A model generated the notes under the pieces. It ran no database searches and was not told where the DNA came from. It was given only the letters and a program-made list of their open reading frames with translations. Positions 35,414 through 44,328 of a stretch of DNA of 64,000 nt are shown here, piece by piece. Source of the stretch: Cryptosporangium arvum DSM 44712 (GTDB lineage: Bacteria; Actinomycetota; Actinomycetes; Mycobacteriales; Cryptosporangiaceae); assembly GCF_000585375.1 (NCBI RefSeq), contig NZ_KK073874.1, forward strand, positions 4,805,251-4,869,250. Reading direction: 5' to 3'. The position numbers were made by a program, and so were the translations under genes. Position 1 is the first letter of the stretch; each line of letters starts with the position of its first letter.

Positions 35414-36574
35414 TCAGAGCGTGTCCTTGATCGGCGTCACCCGCAGCGGCTCGACCACCCCGACATACGTTTTGAAGTTCTGCAGCCGCACCCGCACCGT
35501 GTCGGTCACCCGGTCGCCCTTGCGCACCAGGATCGCGCCGTTCGTGGCCTTCACGTCACGGACGAAGCGCATGCCGACCTTGAGCTGGTTGATCGACACC
35601 GAGATCGCGTCCGGGGCCGCGTCACGTTCCAGTGCGGTCTTCAACACCGCCTGGATCGCATCCGTCCGGTACCGGCCGCCGCCGGTCAGCCGGGCCGCGC
35701 ACTCCGGTGGCCACTCCCCGATGTCCTTCGCCGCCAGGAACTCGCAGGCCACCAGGAAGATCTGCCGCTGCAGCTCGGCCCGGTCGTCCGGGTCCGGGTT
35801 GCCGCGCGGGGGCGGCGCGGTCGCGTCCGCGGTCTGCTGCCCGATCCAGTCCGCCACCCGCTCCAGCCGGGGAATCCCCGCCAGCAGGTTGCGCGCCACG
35901 TCCGGGTGCGCGCGGTACATGGCCTTCTCCCCCGCGCTGCCCTCGATGCCGCCCTCGACCCGCTGCAGCACCTCGGCCGGGATCGACACCAGCCCCAGCT
36001 GGGAGAGGCGCGCGGCCATCCGCAGCTCCCAGCTGTGCGACTGCCCGAGCTGACGCGCGGCGCCGCCGACCAGTTCGGTGATCGTCGTGATCCGGCTGCC
36101 GGTCTCGGGGCTGGCCATCGCGAGGGCCTGCGCGAGCACCTTCACCGACTCCGACAGGGTCTTCTCGAGCAGGTCCGTGCCGGCCTTGCCGGCCTGGTAC
36201 TGGCGCAGCGCGTCGTCGATCGCGGCCTGCAGGTCACGGGGGCTGCACGGCTTGGCGATGAAGCGGAACAGCCGGCCGGTGTTGATGGCCGGGATCGTCG
36301 AGCGGACGTCGGCCTTGCCCGACAGCAGGATCAGCACCGCCTCGGGGGCGATCTCCGACGCCGCGCGCAGGAAGTCCGCCCCGGTCATCTCGGGCATCAT
36401 CATGTCCGAGACGACGACCGCGAACGGGTTCGAGCCGCCGCGGCCGTGTTCGAGCTTCCTCAGCGCGTCCGCGGGCTTCAGCACCGCTTCGACCTGGTAT
36501 TTCGCGGACAATGTGCGGCGGAGCCCGTCGAGCACCCCCGGCTCGTCGTCCACCAAGAGGATCCGCTGCGCCAC
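35414..36574 (-). CDS. response regulator with degenerate HD-GYP-like output domain
   Basis: The protein has 386 residues from GTG 36574. Residues 1-120 are a receiver (ILLVDDEP, phospho-Asp in VVVSDMMMPEMTG, Lys in FIAKPCSP). The output part resembles an HD-GYP domain in layout (MAARLSQLGLVSIPAEVL, later AHPDVARNLLAGIPRLERVA). Its metal-binding His and Asp are missing: the HD position reads SQ and the later HH reads QQ. It should lack phosphodiesterase activity. It is divergent from another receiver protein, probably a functional partner. Confidence 0.85.
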   Translation of the reverse strand: MAQRILLVDDEPGVLDGLRRTLSAKYQVEAVLKPADALRKLEHGRGGSNPFAVVVSDMMMPEMTGADFLRAASEIAPEAVLILLSGKADVRSTIPAINTGRLFRFIAKPCSPRDLQAAIDDALRQYQAGKAGTDLLEKTLSESVKVLAQALAMASPETGSRITTITELVGGAARQLGQSHSWELRMAARLSQLGLVSIPAEVLQRVEGGIEGSAGEKAMYRAHPDVARNLLAGIPRLERVADWIGQQTADATAPPPRGNPDPDDRAELQRQIFLVACEFLAAKDIGEWPPECAARLTGGGRYRTDAIQAVLKTALERDAAPDAISVSINQLKVGMRFVRDVKATNGAILVRKGDRVTDTVRVRLQNFKTYVGVVEPLRVTPIKDTL

Positions 36575-36651
36575 TGCGCCCCCAGTACGCCGTTTTATCC
36601 CGGATGACCTACTTTAGCCAGTATCGCGGTCCACGGATAGGCGAGGTGGGA

Positions 36652-37728
36652 GTGACCGCCGTACGCGTGCTGTTCGCCGACGACGAGCCGAACGCCCTGG
36701 CCGCCCTGCGCCGTGTCCTACGCACCGCCCGGCCCGGCTGGGAACCGGAGTTCGCGAGCACCACCGCCGACGCACTGGCCCGCTTCCCGGTGGACGTCCT
36801 GGTCTGCGACGCCACCCAGCCCCCGCTCGCCGGGCTGCTCGCCGCACCCGGCACGCACGCCCGCCTCGCGCTCTCCGCCCGCACCGACCGCGACACGCTC
36901 CTGACCGTGCTCGCCGACGCCCACCGTTTCCTGGTCAAACCCTGCCCGGTCGAGGACCTGCTGGCCGCCGTCGACCAGGTCGCCGCCGCCCGCGGCACCC
37001 GCTCCTTCCTCGCCACCGCCCGACTCCCCCGGCCCCCCACCGTGTACACCGACCTGATCGCCGCCGGCCCCGACAGCGACGCCGCCGACCTCGCCGCCAT
37101 CGTCGAACGCGACGTCGCCACCACCACCGACGTGCTCAAACTCGTCAACTCCGGCCTGTTCTGCCCACCCAGCCACGTCGAGAGTCTCGAGGAGGCCGTC
37201 GTCCTGCTCGGCGTCGACACCCTCCAGGCCCTCGCGCTGGCCAGCGGCGCCTACCGCACCGACTCACCGCTGCCCCCGGGCTTCGACCTCGCCGCGCTCG
37301 CCGCCCGCAGCATGCGCACCGCCGCACGGGCCCGGCGCCTCGCGTCCGCCGAAGGCCTGGACCGCGGCGCGAGCAGCGCGGTCTTCCTGGCCGGCGTGCT
37401 CGGCGACATCGGGCTGCTGGCCCAGGTCAGCGCCCGTCCCGCGGGGTGGGCGGCACTCCGGGACGCCCCCGCCGGGCCCCGGGAGCGGGCCGCCGTCGAG
37501 GTCGCCGCGTTCGGGTGCACGTCCACGCAGGCCAGCGCCTATCTGCTCGGGCTCTGGGGCTTCCCCGACGCGGTGCTCGAACCCGTCGTCGCCCAGCCCG
37601 CGCACCCGCTCGCCTCCCCGGCCGCGCACCTGCTCGCCTACGCCCGCGGCACCCCACCGGCCGACAGCGAGTACCTCACCACCGCACGCCGCGCCCGCTG
37701 GGACGCGGCCTGCGCCGACCTCACCTGA
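36652..37728 (+). CDS. receiver-HDOD domain protein
   Basis: The protein has 358 residues from GTG 36652, which has a GAGGTGGG ribosome site; an ATG at 36604 is possible but sits in likely promoter DNA. A compact receiver (VRVLFADDEPNALAALRRVL, Asp in VLVCDATQPP, Lys in FLVKPCPVED) is followed by an HDOD domain. The latter includes LAAIVERDVATTTDVLKLVN and SLEEAVVLLGVDTLQALALA. HDOD proteins act in signalling without known catalysis. It is divergent from the degenerate HD-GYP regulator, so the two likely form a pathway. Confidence 0.86.
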   Translation: MTAVRVLFADDEPNALAALRRVLRTARPGWEPEFASTTADALARFPVDVLVCDATQPPLAGLLAAPGTHARLALSARTDRDTLLTVLADAHRFLVKPCPVEDLLAAVDQVAAARGTRSFLATARLPRPPTVYTDLIAAGPDSDAADLAAIVERDVATTTDVLKLVNSGLFCPPSHVESLEEAVVLLGVDTLQALALASGAYRTDSPLPPGFDLAALAARSMRTAARARRLASAEGLDRGASSAVFLAGVLGDIGLLAQVSARPAGWAALRDAPAGPRERAAVEVAAFGCTSTQASAYLLGLWGFPDAVLEPVVAQPAHPLASPAAHLLAYARGTPPADSEYLTTARRARWDAACADLT

Positions 37729-37870
37729 GCGTCACCGCACCGGCCCCGGATGCCGGCCGACCCGGGCGCCGGCCGACCCGGGCGCTGATCGCCGCGGTCC
37801 GTGCGTGGCCGACACGATGCCCGATACCTCGCAACCTGGTGATGCCCCCCCCGGCCGGCTGCGGCCGAGG

Positions 37871-37922
37871 TCCGAGAGCCGAGGCCCGAGACCCGAGCCC
37901 GAGCCCGAGCCCGAGCCCGAGG
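37871..37922. repeat. CGAGCC-type hexamer repeat
   Basis: Imperfect copies of CCGAGA and CCGAGG lead into at least four exact tandem copies of GAGCCC. The tract is low in complexity and prone to slippage. Confidence 0.75.
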
Positions 37923-38109
37923 AATGGTCTCGGCCCTCTCGCCCGCTCAACCAGGGTCATCTGGACCGTTCGAGCGCCGCCGCCGCGACGGAAAACGCGG
38001 TCCACTCGGCGCTGAGCGCCTCACCGGGACGCGGCGACGCGCACCCGGGCCAGGTCGCCGCGCTCGATGTCCAGGCGCAGCACCGCCGGGCACCAACTCC
38101 ACCCCAAGA

Positions 38110-38133
38110 ATCGATTATCTTCGTATAATCGAT
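38110..38133. promoter_or_regulatory. AT-rich palindrome upstream of the DtxR-like gene
   Basis: ATCGATTAT and ATAATCGAT are perfect 9-bp arms around CTTCGT. This AT-rich island stands out in very GC-rich DNA, 44 bp before the start of the DtxR-like gene. Autoregulation by that protein is the simplest reading. The sequence is unlike the classical DtxR/IdeR box. Confidence 0.65.
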
Positions 38134-38177
38134 CTTAGACCCCGCGACAATCTTCGGAAGGACCCGAGGCGATTCTG

Positions 38178-38612
38178 GTGAGTGAGCTGTTCAACGCGAG
38201 GGAGACCTATCTGCGCGTGATCCTCGAGCTGGAGGAATCGATCGTCCCGCTGCGTGCCCGGATCGCCGAGCGGGTCCGGCAGAGCGGCCCGACCGTCTCG
38301 GAGACCGTCGCCCGGATGGAACGCGACGGTCTGCTCACCGTCCAGGTCGACCGGCGCCTGGAGCTCACCGAGCCGGGCCGGCGGCGCGCGGTCACCGTAC
38401 TCCGCAAACGACGCCTCGCTGAACTCATGCTGGTGAACATCATCGGGCTGACCAGCGCGAACGCGCGCGCCGAGGCCGGGCGCTGGGAGCACGTGCTCAC
38501 CACCGAAGCCGAAGGCAAGGTCCACCAACTGCTCGGCCGTCCGCACCTCTCCCTCTCCGGGAACCCCATTCCCGGGCTCGCGGACCTGGCACGGCATCCC
38601 GGAAAGGAGTAG
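38178..38612 (+). CDS. short DtxR-family metal-dependent regulator
   Basis: The protein has 144 residues, against about 225 for full DtxR/IdeR. It has the DNA-binding domain (NARETYLRVILELEESIVPL, then RIAERVRQSGPTVSETVARM). The dimerisation part carries likely metal ligands (ELMLVNIIGLTSANARAEAG, WEHVLTTEAEGKVHQLLG). The SH3-like third domain is absent, as in MntR-type members. The start is GTG 38178. An SDR gene follows 4 bp later and is probably cotranscribed. Confidence 0.87.
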   Translation: MSELFNARETYLRVILELEESIVPLRARIAERVRQSGPTVSETVARMERDGLLTVQVDRRLELTEPGRRRAVTVLRKRRLAELMLVNIIGLTSANARAEAGRWEHVLTTEAEGKVHQLLGRPHLSLSGNPIPGLADLARHPGKE

Positions 38613-38616
38613 ATCC

Positions 38617-39402
38617 ATGGCAACCGTCTTCCTCACCGGCGCCACCGACGGCCTGGGCCGGGCGGTCGCGCACCGGCTGGCCGCCGAGGGCTTCGACCTG
38701 ATCCTGCACGGCCGCGACCAGGCCCGTCTCGACCGGGTCGCCGCGGAGATCGGCGGGTCGCCGCGCACCGTGCGGGCCGACCTGTCCCAGCTGAGCCAGG
38801 TACGCCGGCTCGCCGCGGACGTGTCCGCCGCGACCGACCGGCTCGACGTCTTCATCAGCAACGCCGGCCTCGGCTCGCCCGACCCGGAGCGGCGGGTGAG
38901 CGCCGACGGCCACGAACTGCATTTCGCCGTCAACTACCTGGCCGGCTTCCTCCTCGCTCGGCAACTCTTACCGCTGCTGCGTCGATCGGCACCGGCCCGC
39001 ATCGTGTTCGTGGCGTCGCTCAGCCGGGCGCGGCTGGACTTCGACGACCTGATGCTCGAGCGCGGATACTCCGGCGACCGCGCGTACGGCCAGTCGAAAC
39101 TGGCGCAGGTCATCTCCGGCTTCGAGTTGGCCGGTCGGACCGACGCCACCGAGGTGACCGTGAACAGCCTGCACCCGGCCACCCTGATGCCGACGAAGAT
39201 GGTGCCGGCCCACGCCACGATCGACACCCTCGAGACCGGTGTCGCGGCGACCGTGCGACTGGCCACCAGTCGCGAGCTGGCCGGAGTGACCGGCAGGTTC
39301 TACGACCGGCAACGCGAGACGCACGCCGACCCCCAGGCCTACGACGACGACGTACGAGCCCGCCTGTGGCGAATCAGTGAGGAACTGGTGTCGCACGTCT
39401 GA
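38617..39402 (+). CDS. SDR-family NAD(P)-dependent oxidoreductase
   Basis: This 261-residue short-chain dehydrogenase has the coenzyme motif FLTGATDGLGRAVA, with NAG in VFISNAGLG. The active site is a Ser in IVFVASLS and the Tyr-Lys pair in RAYGQSKLAQ. It resembles the retinol dehydrogenase/WW-domain oxidoreductase group. A good ribosome site (AAAGGAG) precedes the ATG. Cotranscription with the DtxR-like gene suggests metal-linked expression, but the substrate is unknown. Confidence 0.9.
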   Translation: MATVFLTGATDGLGRAVAHRLAAEGFDLILHGRDQARLDRVAAEIGGSPRTVRADLSQLSQVRRLAADVSAATDRLDVFISNAGLGSPDPERRVSADGHELHFAVNYLAGFLLARQLLPLLRRSAPARIVFVASLSRARLDFDDLMLERGYSGDRAYGQSKLAQVISGFELAGRTDATEVTVNSLHPATLMPTKMVPAHATIDTLETGVAATVRLATSRELAGVTGRFYDRQRETHADPQAYDDDVRARLWRISEELVSHV

Positions 39403-39454
39403 AGCGCGCCCGCCCCCGTCGGTGCTCGAGGTTCGTCGGCGGCTGCGGATCGGT

Positions 39455-39472
39455 GTATGGGCTTGTTATTAC
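39455..39472. repeat. dispersed intergenic repeat, copy 3
   Basis: The core GTATGGGCTTGTTATTAC is identical to copy 2 and lies in the gap between the convergent SDR gene and the hypothetical gene at 39512. The flanks differ from copies 1 and 2 apart from a few bases. Confidence 0.75.
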
Positions 39473-39511
39473 GCTGTTCCGCGAACCACCGTGGGTGGGT
39501 GGCCGCCCCGG

Positions 39512-40144
39512 TCAGGGCGAGCGGTCCAGCGGAACGTCGGGGCCGCTGGAGGACTCCAGCCCGGCGACGATCGGCGCCACCAGCCGGTCCATCCCCCGCG
39601 CCAGCACCGCCACCGCCCGATCGGCGTCCTGCTCGAATCCCTCGACGGGCCCCTCCGGCGCCTCGGGCAGCCCGGTCAGCGGCAGCGGCCCCTCCACCAG
39701 CACGCTGGCCCGCAGGAACGGGCCGCGGGCCAGGTCCCGGTCGGCCGGGGTGACGAACTGCCCGAACGTGTTCGGCCAGCCGCGCCAGGCGCCCTCCCCC
39801 TCCTCGCGAATGCGGTCGTCGCCGAACGGGCTGGTCGGCGGGGTCTCCGATGCCACCGGCGGGAGCGCACCGAGGTTCACCGGCGACGGCGCGACCAGCT
39901 GCACCCGGGCGATCAGCGTGCCGTCCCAGGAGTTGCGCACCACCTCGGCCGAGAGCACCCGGCGGTGCCAGCGCACGTACGCCCGGGTGGCGGCCAGCGG
40001 CGGGGTGGCGATCCGCCAGGCCACCGCGGCGAACTCGACCGGGGCGATGTCGCCCCAGGTGTCGGCGAACAGGTCGTGGTGGAACCGCACGAGCTGTCCG
40101 TAGCGTTCACGCGTTCCGCGGTCCAACCGGAACACGGTGGTCAT
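39512..40144 (-). CDS. protein of unknown function
   Basis: The protein has 210 residues from ATG 40144, which follows GGAGGTCGCAC. Codon use is strongly gene-like. No family is recognised. Visible features are an N-terminal helix pair (RERYGQLVRFHHDLFADTWG), a basic stretch VRWHRRVLSAEVVRNSWDGT and a Pro-rich centre. The terminal part GFEQDADRAVAVLARGMDRL resembles a helix of ligand-binding folds. It has no signal peptide or membrane segment. Confidence 0.72.
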   Translation of the reverse strand: MTTVFRLDRGTRERYGQLVRFHHDLFADTWGDIAPVEFAAVAWRIATPPLAATRAYVRWHRRVLSAEVVRNSWDGTLIARVQLVAPSPVNLGALPPVASETPPTSPFGDDRIREEGEGAWRGWPNTFGQFVTPADRDLARGPFLRASVLVEGPLPLTGLPEAPEGPVEGFEQDADRAVAVLARGMDRLVAPIVAGLESSSGPDVPLDRSP

Positions 40145-40229
40145 GTGCGACCTCCACGCCGTAGTCACTGCCGGAGGCATCCCGGCCGGCTCCACAGTAG
40201 GCCGCTCCGGTCCGGATCGGCGTCCGCCG

Positions 40230-41147
40230 CTACCCGCGGGCGCGGAGGCGGCGGAGCATGCGGGCGTCGGTGAAGCCGACCGAGCGGGCCGCGGCGTCGG
40301 CGGTGCTCCCCTGCCCGATCAGGTGTTCGGCCCGCTCGACGCGCAGCAACTGCTGGTACCGCAGGGGCGTCAGGCCGGTCGCGCGGCCGAAGATGCGGGT
40401 GAGAGTGCGGTCGCTCACACCTCCGGCGTCGGCGAGCGCGCGCAGCGGGAGCGGGTCGGCGAACCGGGCGTCGATGAGGTCCTGGACGCGGTGCACGACG
40501 TCGGACAGGTGCCCGCGGTGGCGCAGCGACGCGCTCTCCTGGGGCTCCTCGCCGTTGCGCCGGGCGTAGACGACCATCTCGCGGGCAACCCGGGCCGCGA
40601 GGCCGGGGCCGTGCCAGGCGGCGACCAGCCCGAGCGCGAGGTCGATGCCGCTGGCGATCCCGGCCGAGGTGGCGACCCGGTCGTCGACGACGTAGAGCAC
40701 GTCGGGCACGACGGTGGCGCGCGGGTGCCGGCGCGCGAGCTCGCGCTGGATCTCGTGGTGGGTGGTGCAGCGCCGCCCGTCCAGCAGGCCCGCCCGGCCG
40801 AGCGCGTCGGCCCCGGAGCAGACGCTGGCCACCGTGCCGCCGGCCGCGTGGTGCGCACGTAGCCGCCCGAGCGTCCCGGCTCCGAGGTGCGGCGTGGTCC
40901 ACCCCGCCCCCGGGTGCGCGTGGACGCGCCAGCCCGGCACCACGACCAGGTCGTCGCGGGTGAGCGCCGGCCAGCCGGCCTCCGCGCTCAGCGGCACGCC
41001 CTGGGCGCTGGTGACCTGCGGGTGCTCGGCGACGTAGTGCAGCGTGACCGGGTGCCCGTGGCCGGGCAGGGCCGAGAAGACCTGCGCCGGGCCCGCGAGG
41101 TCGAGCAGGTGCAGGCCCGGCACGAGGAAGAAGACGATCCGGCGCAC
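40230..41147 (-). CDS. GlxA-family AraC transcriptional regulator
   Basis: The 305-residue protein has an N-terminal DJ-1/PfpI-like domain (RIVFFLVPGLHLLDLAGPAQ, elbow in ASVCSGADAL) and a C-terminal AraC module. The first helix-turn-helix includes LRALADAGGVSDRTLTRIFG and the second GSTADAAARSVGFTDARMLR. It starts 7 bp after the end of the upstream isochorismatase-like gene on the same strand, so the pair is one operon and the hydrolase may be its regulated partner. Confidence 0.92.
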   Translation of the reverse strand: MRRIVFFLVPGLHLLDLAGPAQVFSALPGHGHPVTLHYVAEHPQVTSAQGVPLSAEAGWPALTRDDLVVVPGWRVHAHPGAGWTTPHLGAGTLGRLRAHHAAGGTVASVCSGADALGRAGLLDGRRCTTHHEIQRELARRHPRATVVPDVLYVVDDRVATSAGIASGIDLALGLVAAWHGPGLAARVAREMVVYARRNGEEPQESASLRHRGHLSDVVHRVQDLIDARFADPLPLRALADAGGVSDRTLTRIFGRATGLTPLRYQQLLRVERAEHLIGQGSTADAAARSVGFTDARMLRRLRARG

Positions 41148-41154
41148 GATCCGG

Positions 41155-41736
41155 TCAGTTTGCCACGAGCTCGCCGGTGGACGCGATCCGGGCGAACCGG
41201 CCGGCCAGCGCGTACTCGGTGCGCTCGAGGATCGCGTCGACGCCGAGCGTGCGGGGGTCGGCCAGGATCGTGTCGAGGTCGCTCGCGGTGGCGTCGCGGT
41301 GGGGGATCGGGAACGTCGCCGTGGCGTCGGTGACGAACGTGACGTCGTAGCCGTAGTCGGCGGCCAGCCGGGCCGTCGTCTCGCAGCACTGTTCGGTCTG
41401 GATTCCGGTCACCACGAGCCGCCGTATCCCGGCTTCGGTGAGTAGTTGCTGCAGGTTGGTGGTGGTGAACGCGTTCCGTGACGTCTTCGTGAGGACCGGC
41501 TCGCCGGGGCGGGCCGCGAGCGGCGCGATCAGCCGCACGTGCCCGGAGGCGGGGTCGAACGGCGTGTCGGAGCCCGGTTCGGCGTGCAGCACCCACACGA
41601 CGAGGTCCCCCCGGGAGCGGGCCGCGGCCACGAGCGCGGACACCCGCTCGACGATCGCCGGGTTGCTCACCGCGGCCCACAGCGGCCGCTGCCGGAACGA
41701 TTCCTGGACGTCGAGGACGATCAGTGCGCTGGTCAT
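41155..41736 (-). CDS. isochorismatase-family cysteine hydrolase
   Basis: This 193-residue protein has the catalytic triad of the family: Asp in LIVLDVQESF, Lys in VLTKTSRNAF and Cys in TGIQTEQCCETTAR. A cis-peptide region precedes the Cys. Members hydrolyse amides such as nicotinamide or carbamoyl compounds, or isochorismate. The exact substrate is unknown. It is the first gene of a two-gene operon with a GlxA-type regulator. Confidence 0.92.
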   Translation of the reverse strand: MTSALIVLDVQESFRQRPLWAAVSNPAIVERVSALVAAARSRGDLVVWVLHAEPGSDTPFDPASGHVRLIAPLAARPGEPVLTKTSRNAFTTTNLQQLLTEAGIRRLVVTGIQTEQCCETTARLAADYGYDVTFVTDATATFPIPHRDATASDLDTILADPRTLGVDAILERTEYALAGRFARIASTGELVAN

Positions 41737-41925
41737 GGAGTCATCCTGGGGGTGGGACCGGGCGGCGGAGAAGACCCGATGACGCCGCGCGGCGGAACGA
41801 TCCGGTCACTGCGGCCCGGGTCCGATAGGAATTCCTGGGAACAACAAGACTGTTCTTCGACGTTGGGGCCGCGCACCATCGAGCGCGCACCACCGCATTG
41901 ACCGGCGACACACGAGGGTGGACTT

Positions 41926-44328
41926 TTGTCTCTCGCGGACAGTGACACGACGGCCAGGGGCACGACCGACCTGGACACCGAGCAGGACCGCTTGACCCGG
42001 CTGTACACGCGGCTGGACGAACTGCGGGGCGCGACGCGTTCCCGGCTGGCGGAGGTCGCGGCGCAGACCGGCGGCACCGCCCAGGCCCGCTCGGAGCGGG
42101 ACTCGGCGTTCACCGAGTACGCCTCCCGGCTCTCCCGGTTCGACGCCGCCGAGCACGGGCTGTGCTTCGGGCGGCTGGACCTGAGCGACGGCGGGCGGCA
42201 CTACATCGGGCGGGTGGGGCTGCCGGCCGAGGACGCCGACGCCGACCCGATGCTGCTCGACTGGCGCGCGCCGGCCGCCCGGCCGTTCTACGTCGCGACG
42301 AGCGCCGCGCCCGAGGGCGTCCACCGCCGGCGGCACATCGTCACCCGGGGCCGGCGGGTGGTGTCGCTCGACGACGAGGTGCTCGACGGGGCACCCGACG
42401 CCGGGCGCGAGCAGCTCTCCGGCGCGGCCGCGCTGCTCGCGGCGGTCGACAGCAGCCGCACCGGCCGGATGCACGACATCGTCGCGACGCTGCAGGCCGA
42501 GCAGGACGCGATCATCCGCAGCGACCAGACCGGGGTGCTCGTCGTGCAGGGCGGGCCGGGCACCGGCAAGACCGCGGTGGCGCTGCACCGCGCCGCGTAC
42601 CTGCTGTACCACTCCGGGCGGATCGCCGGGCGGGGTGTGCTCGTCGTCGGGCCCAACACGACGTTCCTGCGCTACATCGGGCAGGTGCTGCCGGGGCTCG
42701 GCGAGACCAGCGTGCTGCTCTCCACCGTCGGCGGGTTGTTCCCCGGGGTGGTGGCGAGCCGGTCCGAGCCGGCCGCGGCCGCGGCGGTGAAGGGGCGGCC
42801 GGTGATGGCGCAGGTGGTCGCGCAGGCGGTGCGTGATCGCCAGGGGCCGCCCGGGGAGCCGTTCGACGTGCGCGTCGGCGACGACGTGGTGACGCTCGAG
42901 CCGGGCTTCTGGACCGAGGCCGCCGACCGGGCCCGCGAGACCCGGCGTCCGCACAACCGCGCCCGGTCGACGTTCGTGCGCCTGGTCGTCGACGAGGTCG
43001 CCCGGCAGCTGGCCGCGCAGGCCCAGGGGCTGGCCGACCGGCTCGAGGCGGAGTCGGCCGAGCTGCTCGGGGGCATGGACCTCGACGGCGCGGCGCGCGG
43101 GGACCTGGAGCGGCTCGGGTTCGACGCCGCCGACGGCGACGCGGACCCGTACGCCGAGACCGCGCTGGACCTGCGGGCGATCGCGGCGACCGACCCCCGG
43201 GTCGCGGCGGCCTGCGAGGCGCTGTGGCCGCAGCTGACGCCGCAGCGGCTGCTCTCCCAGCTGTTCCACGACCCGGCGCGGCTCGCGTCGGCGGCCGCGG
43301 GTCTGCTGACCGACGACGAGCAGGCGCTGCTCGTGCGCCCGGCGGGCATCGGGGCGCCCGGGGGGTGGACGGTGGCCGACGTGCCGCTGCTCGACGAGGC
43401 CGCGCAGCTGCTCGGCGAGGACGACCGGGCGGTGCGGGCCCGGGCGTCGCAGGCCCGGGACGAGGAGATCGCCTACGCCCAGGGTGTGCTCGAGGTCGCC
43501 GCCGGGTCGCGCACCGAGGACAAGGAGGTGCTCACCGCCACCGACCTGATCGACGCCCGGCGGCTGGCCGAGCGCAGCCGGGTCGCCGACCGGCGCACGG
43601 TCGCCGAACGCGCGGCGGTCGACCGCACCTGGACGTTCGGGCACGTGATCGTCGACGAGGCGCAGGAGCTCTCGCCGATGGCGTGGCGGGTGTTGATGCG
43701 CCGCTGCCCGACCCGGTCGATGACGCTCGTCGGCGACGTCGCGCAGACCTCCAGCCCGGGCGGGCTCGACTCGTGGGGTGAGGCGCTCGACCCGTTCGTC
43801 GGGGACCGGTGGCGGCTGGCCCGGCTGTCGGTGAACTACCGGACGCCGGCCGAGATCATGGCGGTCACGGTGCCGCTGCTGGAGACGCTCGACGCGGACT
43901 CGGAGCCGCCGTCGGCGGTGCGTGCGGTCGGGGTCGGGCCGTGGGAGTGCGTCGCGGGCTCGGCGGCCGAGGTGGCCGCGGTGGCGCGCGCGGAGCGGGC
44001 CGGTCTGGGCGACGGGCGGCTGGCGGTGATCACGCCGGACGCGGCGGCGGCGGAGGTCGCGGCGGCGCTGCCGGAGGCGTCGTCGGGGCCGGATCCGGAC
44101 CTGACCGCGCCGATGGTGGTGCTGGGGGCCACCCAGGCCAAGGGGCTGGAGTTCGACGTCGTGCTGGTGGCCGACCCGGTCGCGATGATCGACGCGTCCC
44201 CGCGGGGGCGCAACGACCTCTACGTGGCGCTGACCCGGGCCACCCAGCGCCTCGGGGTGCTGCACCGCGGCACGCTCCCCCCGGAGCTGTCCGAGGGCCT
44301 GGTCCCCCGGGCGGCGATCGGCACCTAG
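41926..44328 (+). CDS. helD: HelD-like RNA polymerase-associated helicase
   Basis: The 800-residue superfamily 1 ATPase starts at TTG 41926 after GAGGGTGG. An N-terminal coiled coil (about 15-75) precedes a split helicase core: Walker A GGPGTGKT at 209-216, motif II VIVDEAQELS, LVGDVAQTSS, LSVNYRTPAEI and YVALTRATQRLGV. HelD proteins pull stalled RNA polymerase off DNA, and actinobacterial HelR also displaces rifamycin. No clear rifamycin-associated promoter element is seen upstream. A role in transcription recycling is therefore favoured. Confidence 0.9.
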   Translation: MSLADSDTTARGTTDLDTEQDRLTRLYTRLDELRGATRSRLAEVAAQTGGTAQARSERDSAFTEYASRLSRFDAAEHGLCFGRLDLSDGGRHYIGRVGLPAEDADADPMLLDWRAPAARPFYVATSAAPEGVHRRRHIVTRGRRVVSLDDEVLDGAPDAGREQLSGAAALLAAVDSSRTGRMHDIVATLQAEQDAIIRSDQTGVLVVQGGPGTGKTAVALHRAAYLLYHSGRIAGRGVLVVGPNTTFLRYIGQVLPGLGETSVLLSTVGGLFPGVVASRSEPAAAAAVKGRPVMAQVVAQAVRDRQGPPGEPFDVRVGDDVVTLEPGFWTEAADRARETRRPHNRARSTFVRLVVDEVARQLAAQAQGLADRLEAESAELLGGMDLDGAARGDLERLGFDAADGDADPYAETALDLRAIAATDPRVAAACEALWPQLTPQRLLSQLFHDPARLASAAAGLLTDDEQALLVRPAGIGAPGGWTVADVPLLDEAAQLLGEDDRAVRARASQARDEEIAYAQGVLEVAAGSRTEDKEVLTATDLIDARRLAERSRVADRRTVAERAAVDRTWTFGHVIVDEAQELSPMAWRVLMRRCPTRSMTLVGDVAQTSSPGGLDSWGEALDPFVGDRWRLARLSVNYRTPAEIMAVTVPLLETLDADSEPPSAVRAVGVGPWECVAGSAAEVAAVARAERAGLGDGRLAVITPDAAAAEVAAALPEASSGPDPDLTAPMVVLGATQAKGLEFDVVLVADPVAMIDASPRGRNDLYVALTRATQRLGVLHRGTLPPELSEGLVPRAAIGT

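Larger units (their letters stand above)
37729..38177. other. 450 bp intergenic stretch with repeats and an operator
   Basis: The left half holds a direct duplication of GGCCGACCCGGGCGC near 37750-37785. A hexamer run follows at 37871-37922. Frames open here are Pro/Glu/Arg-biased and look spurious. The right end holds an AT-rich palindrome and the start of the DtxR-like gene. Confidence 0.6.

Noticed and set aside
38110-38133. Palindrome read as a loxP-like or dif-like recombination site
   Set aside because: The arms do not match XerC/XerD or Cre arms. The position just before a DtxR-like start fits an operator better, and a true dif is at 23145.
41760-41925. Rifamycin-associated element upstream of the HelD-like gene
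   Set aside because: The expected palindrome with GGGGCTTGC-type arms is not present. Only a weak GAACA/TGTTC pair is seen, and its spacing does not fit a LexA box either.
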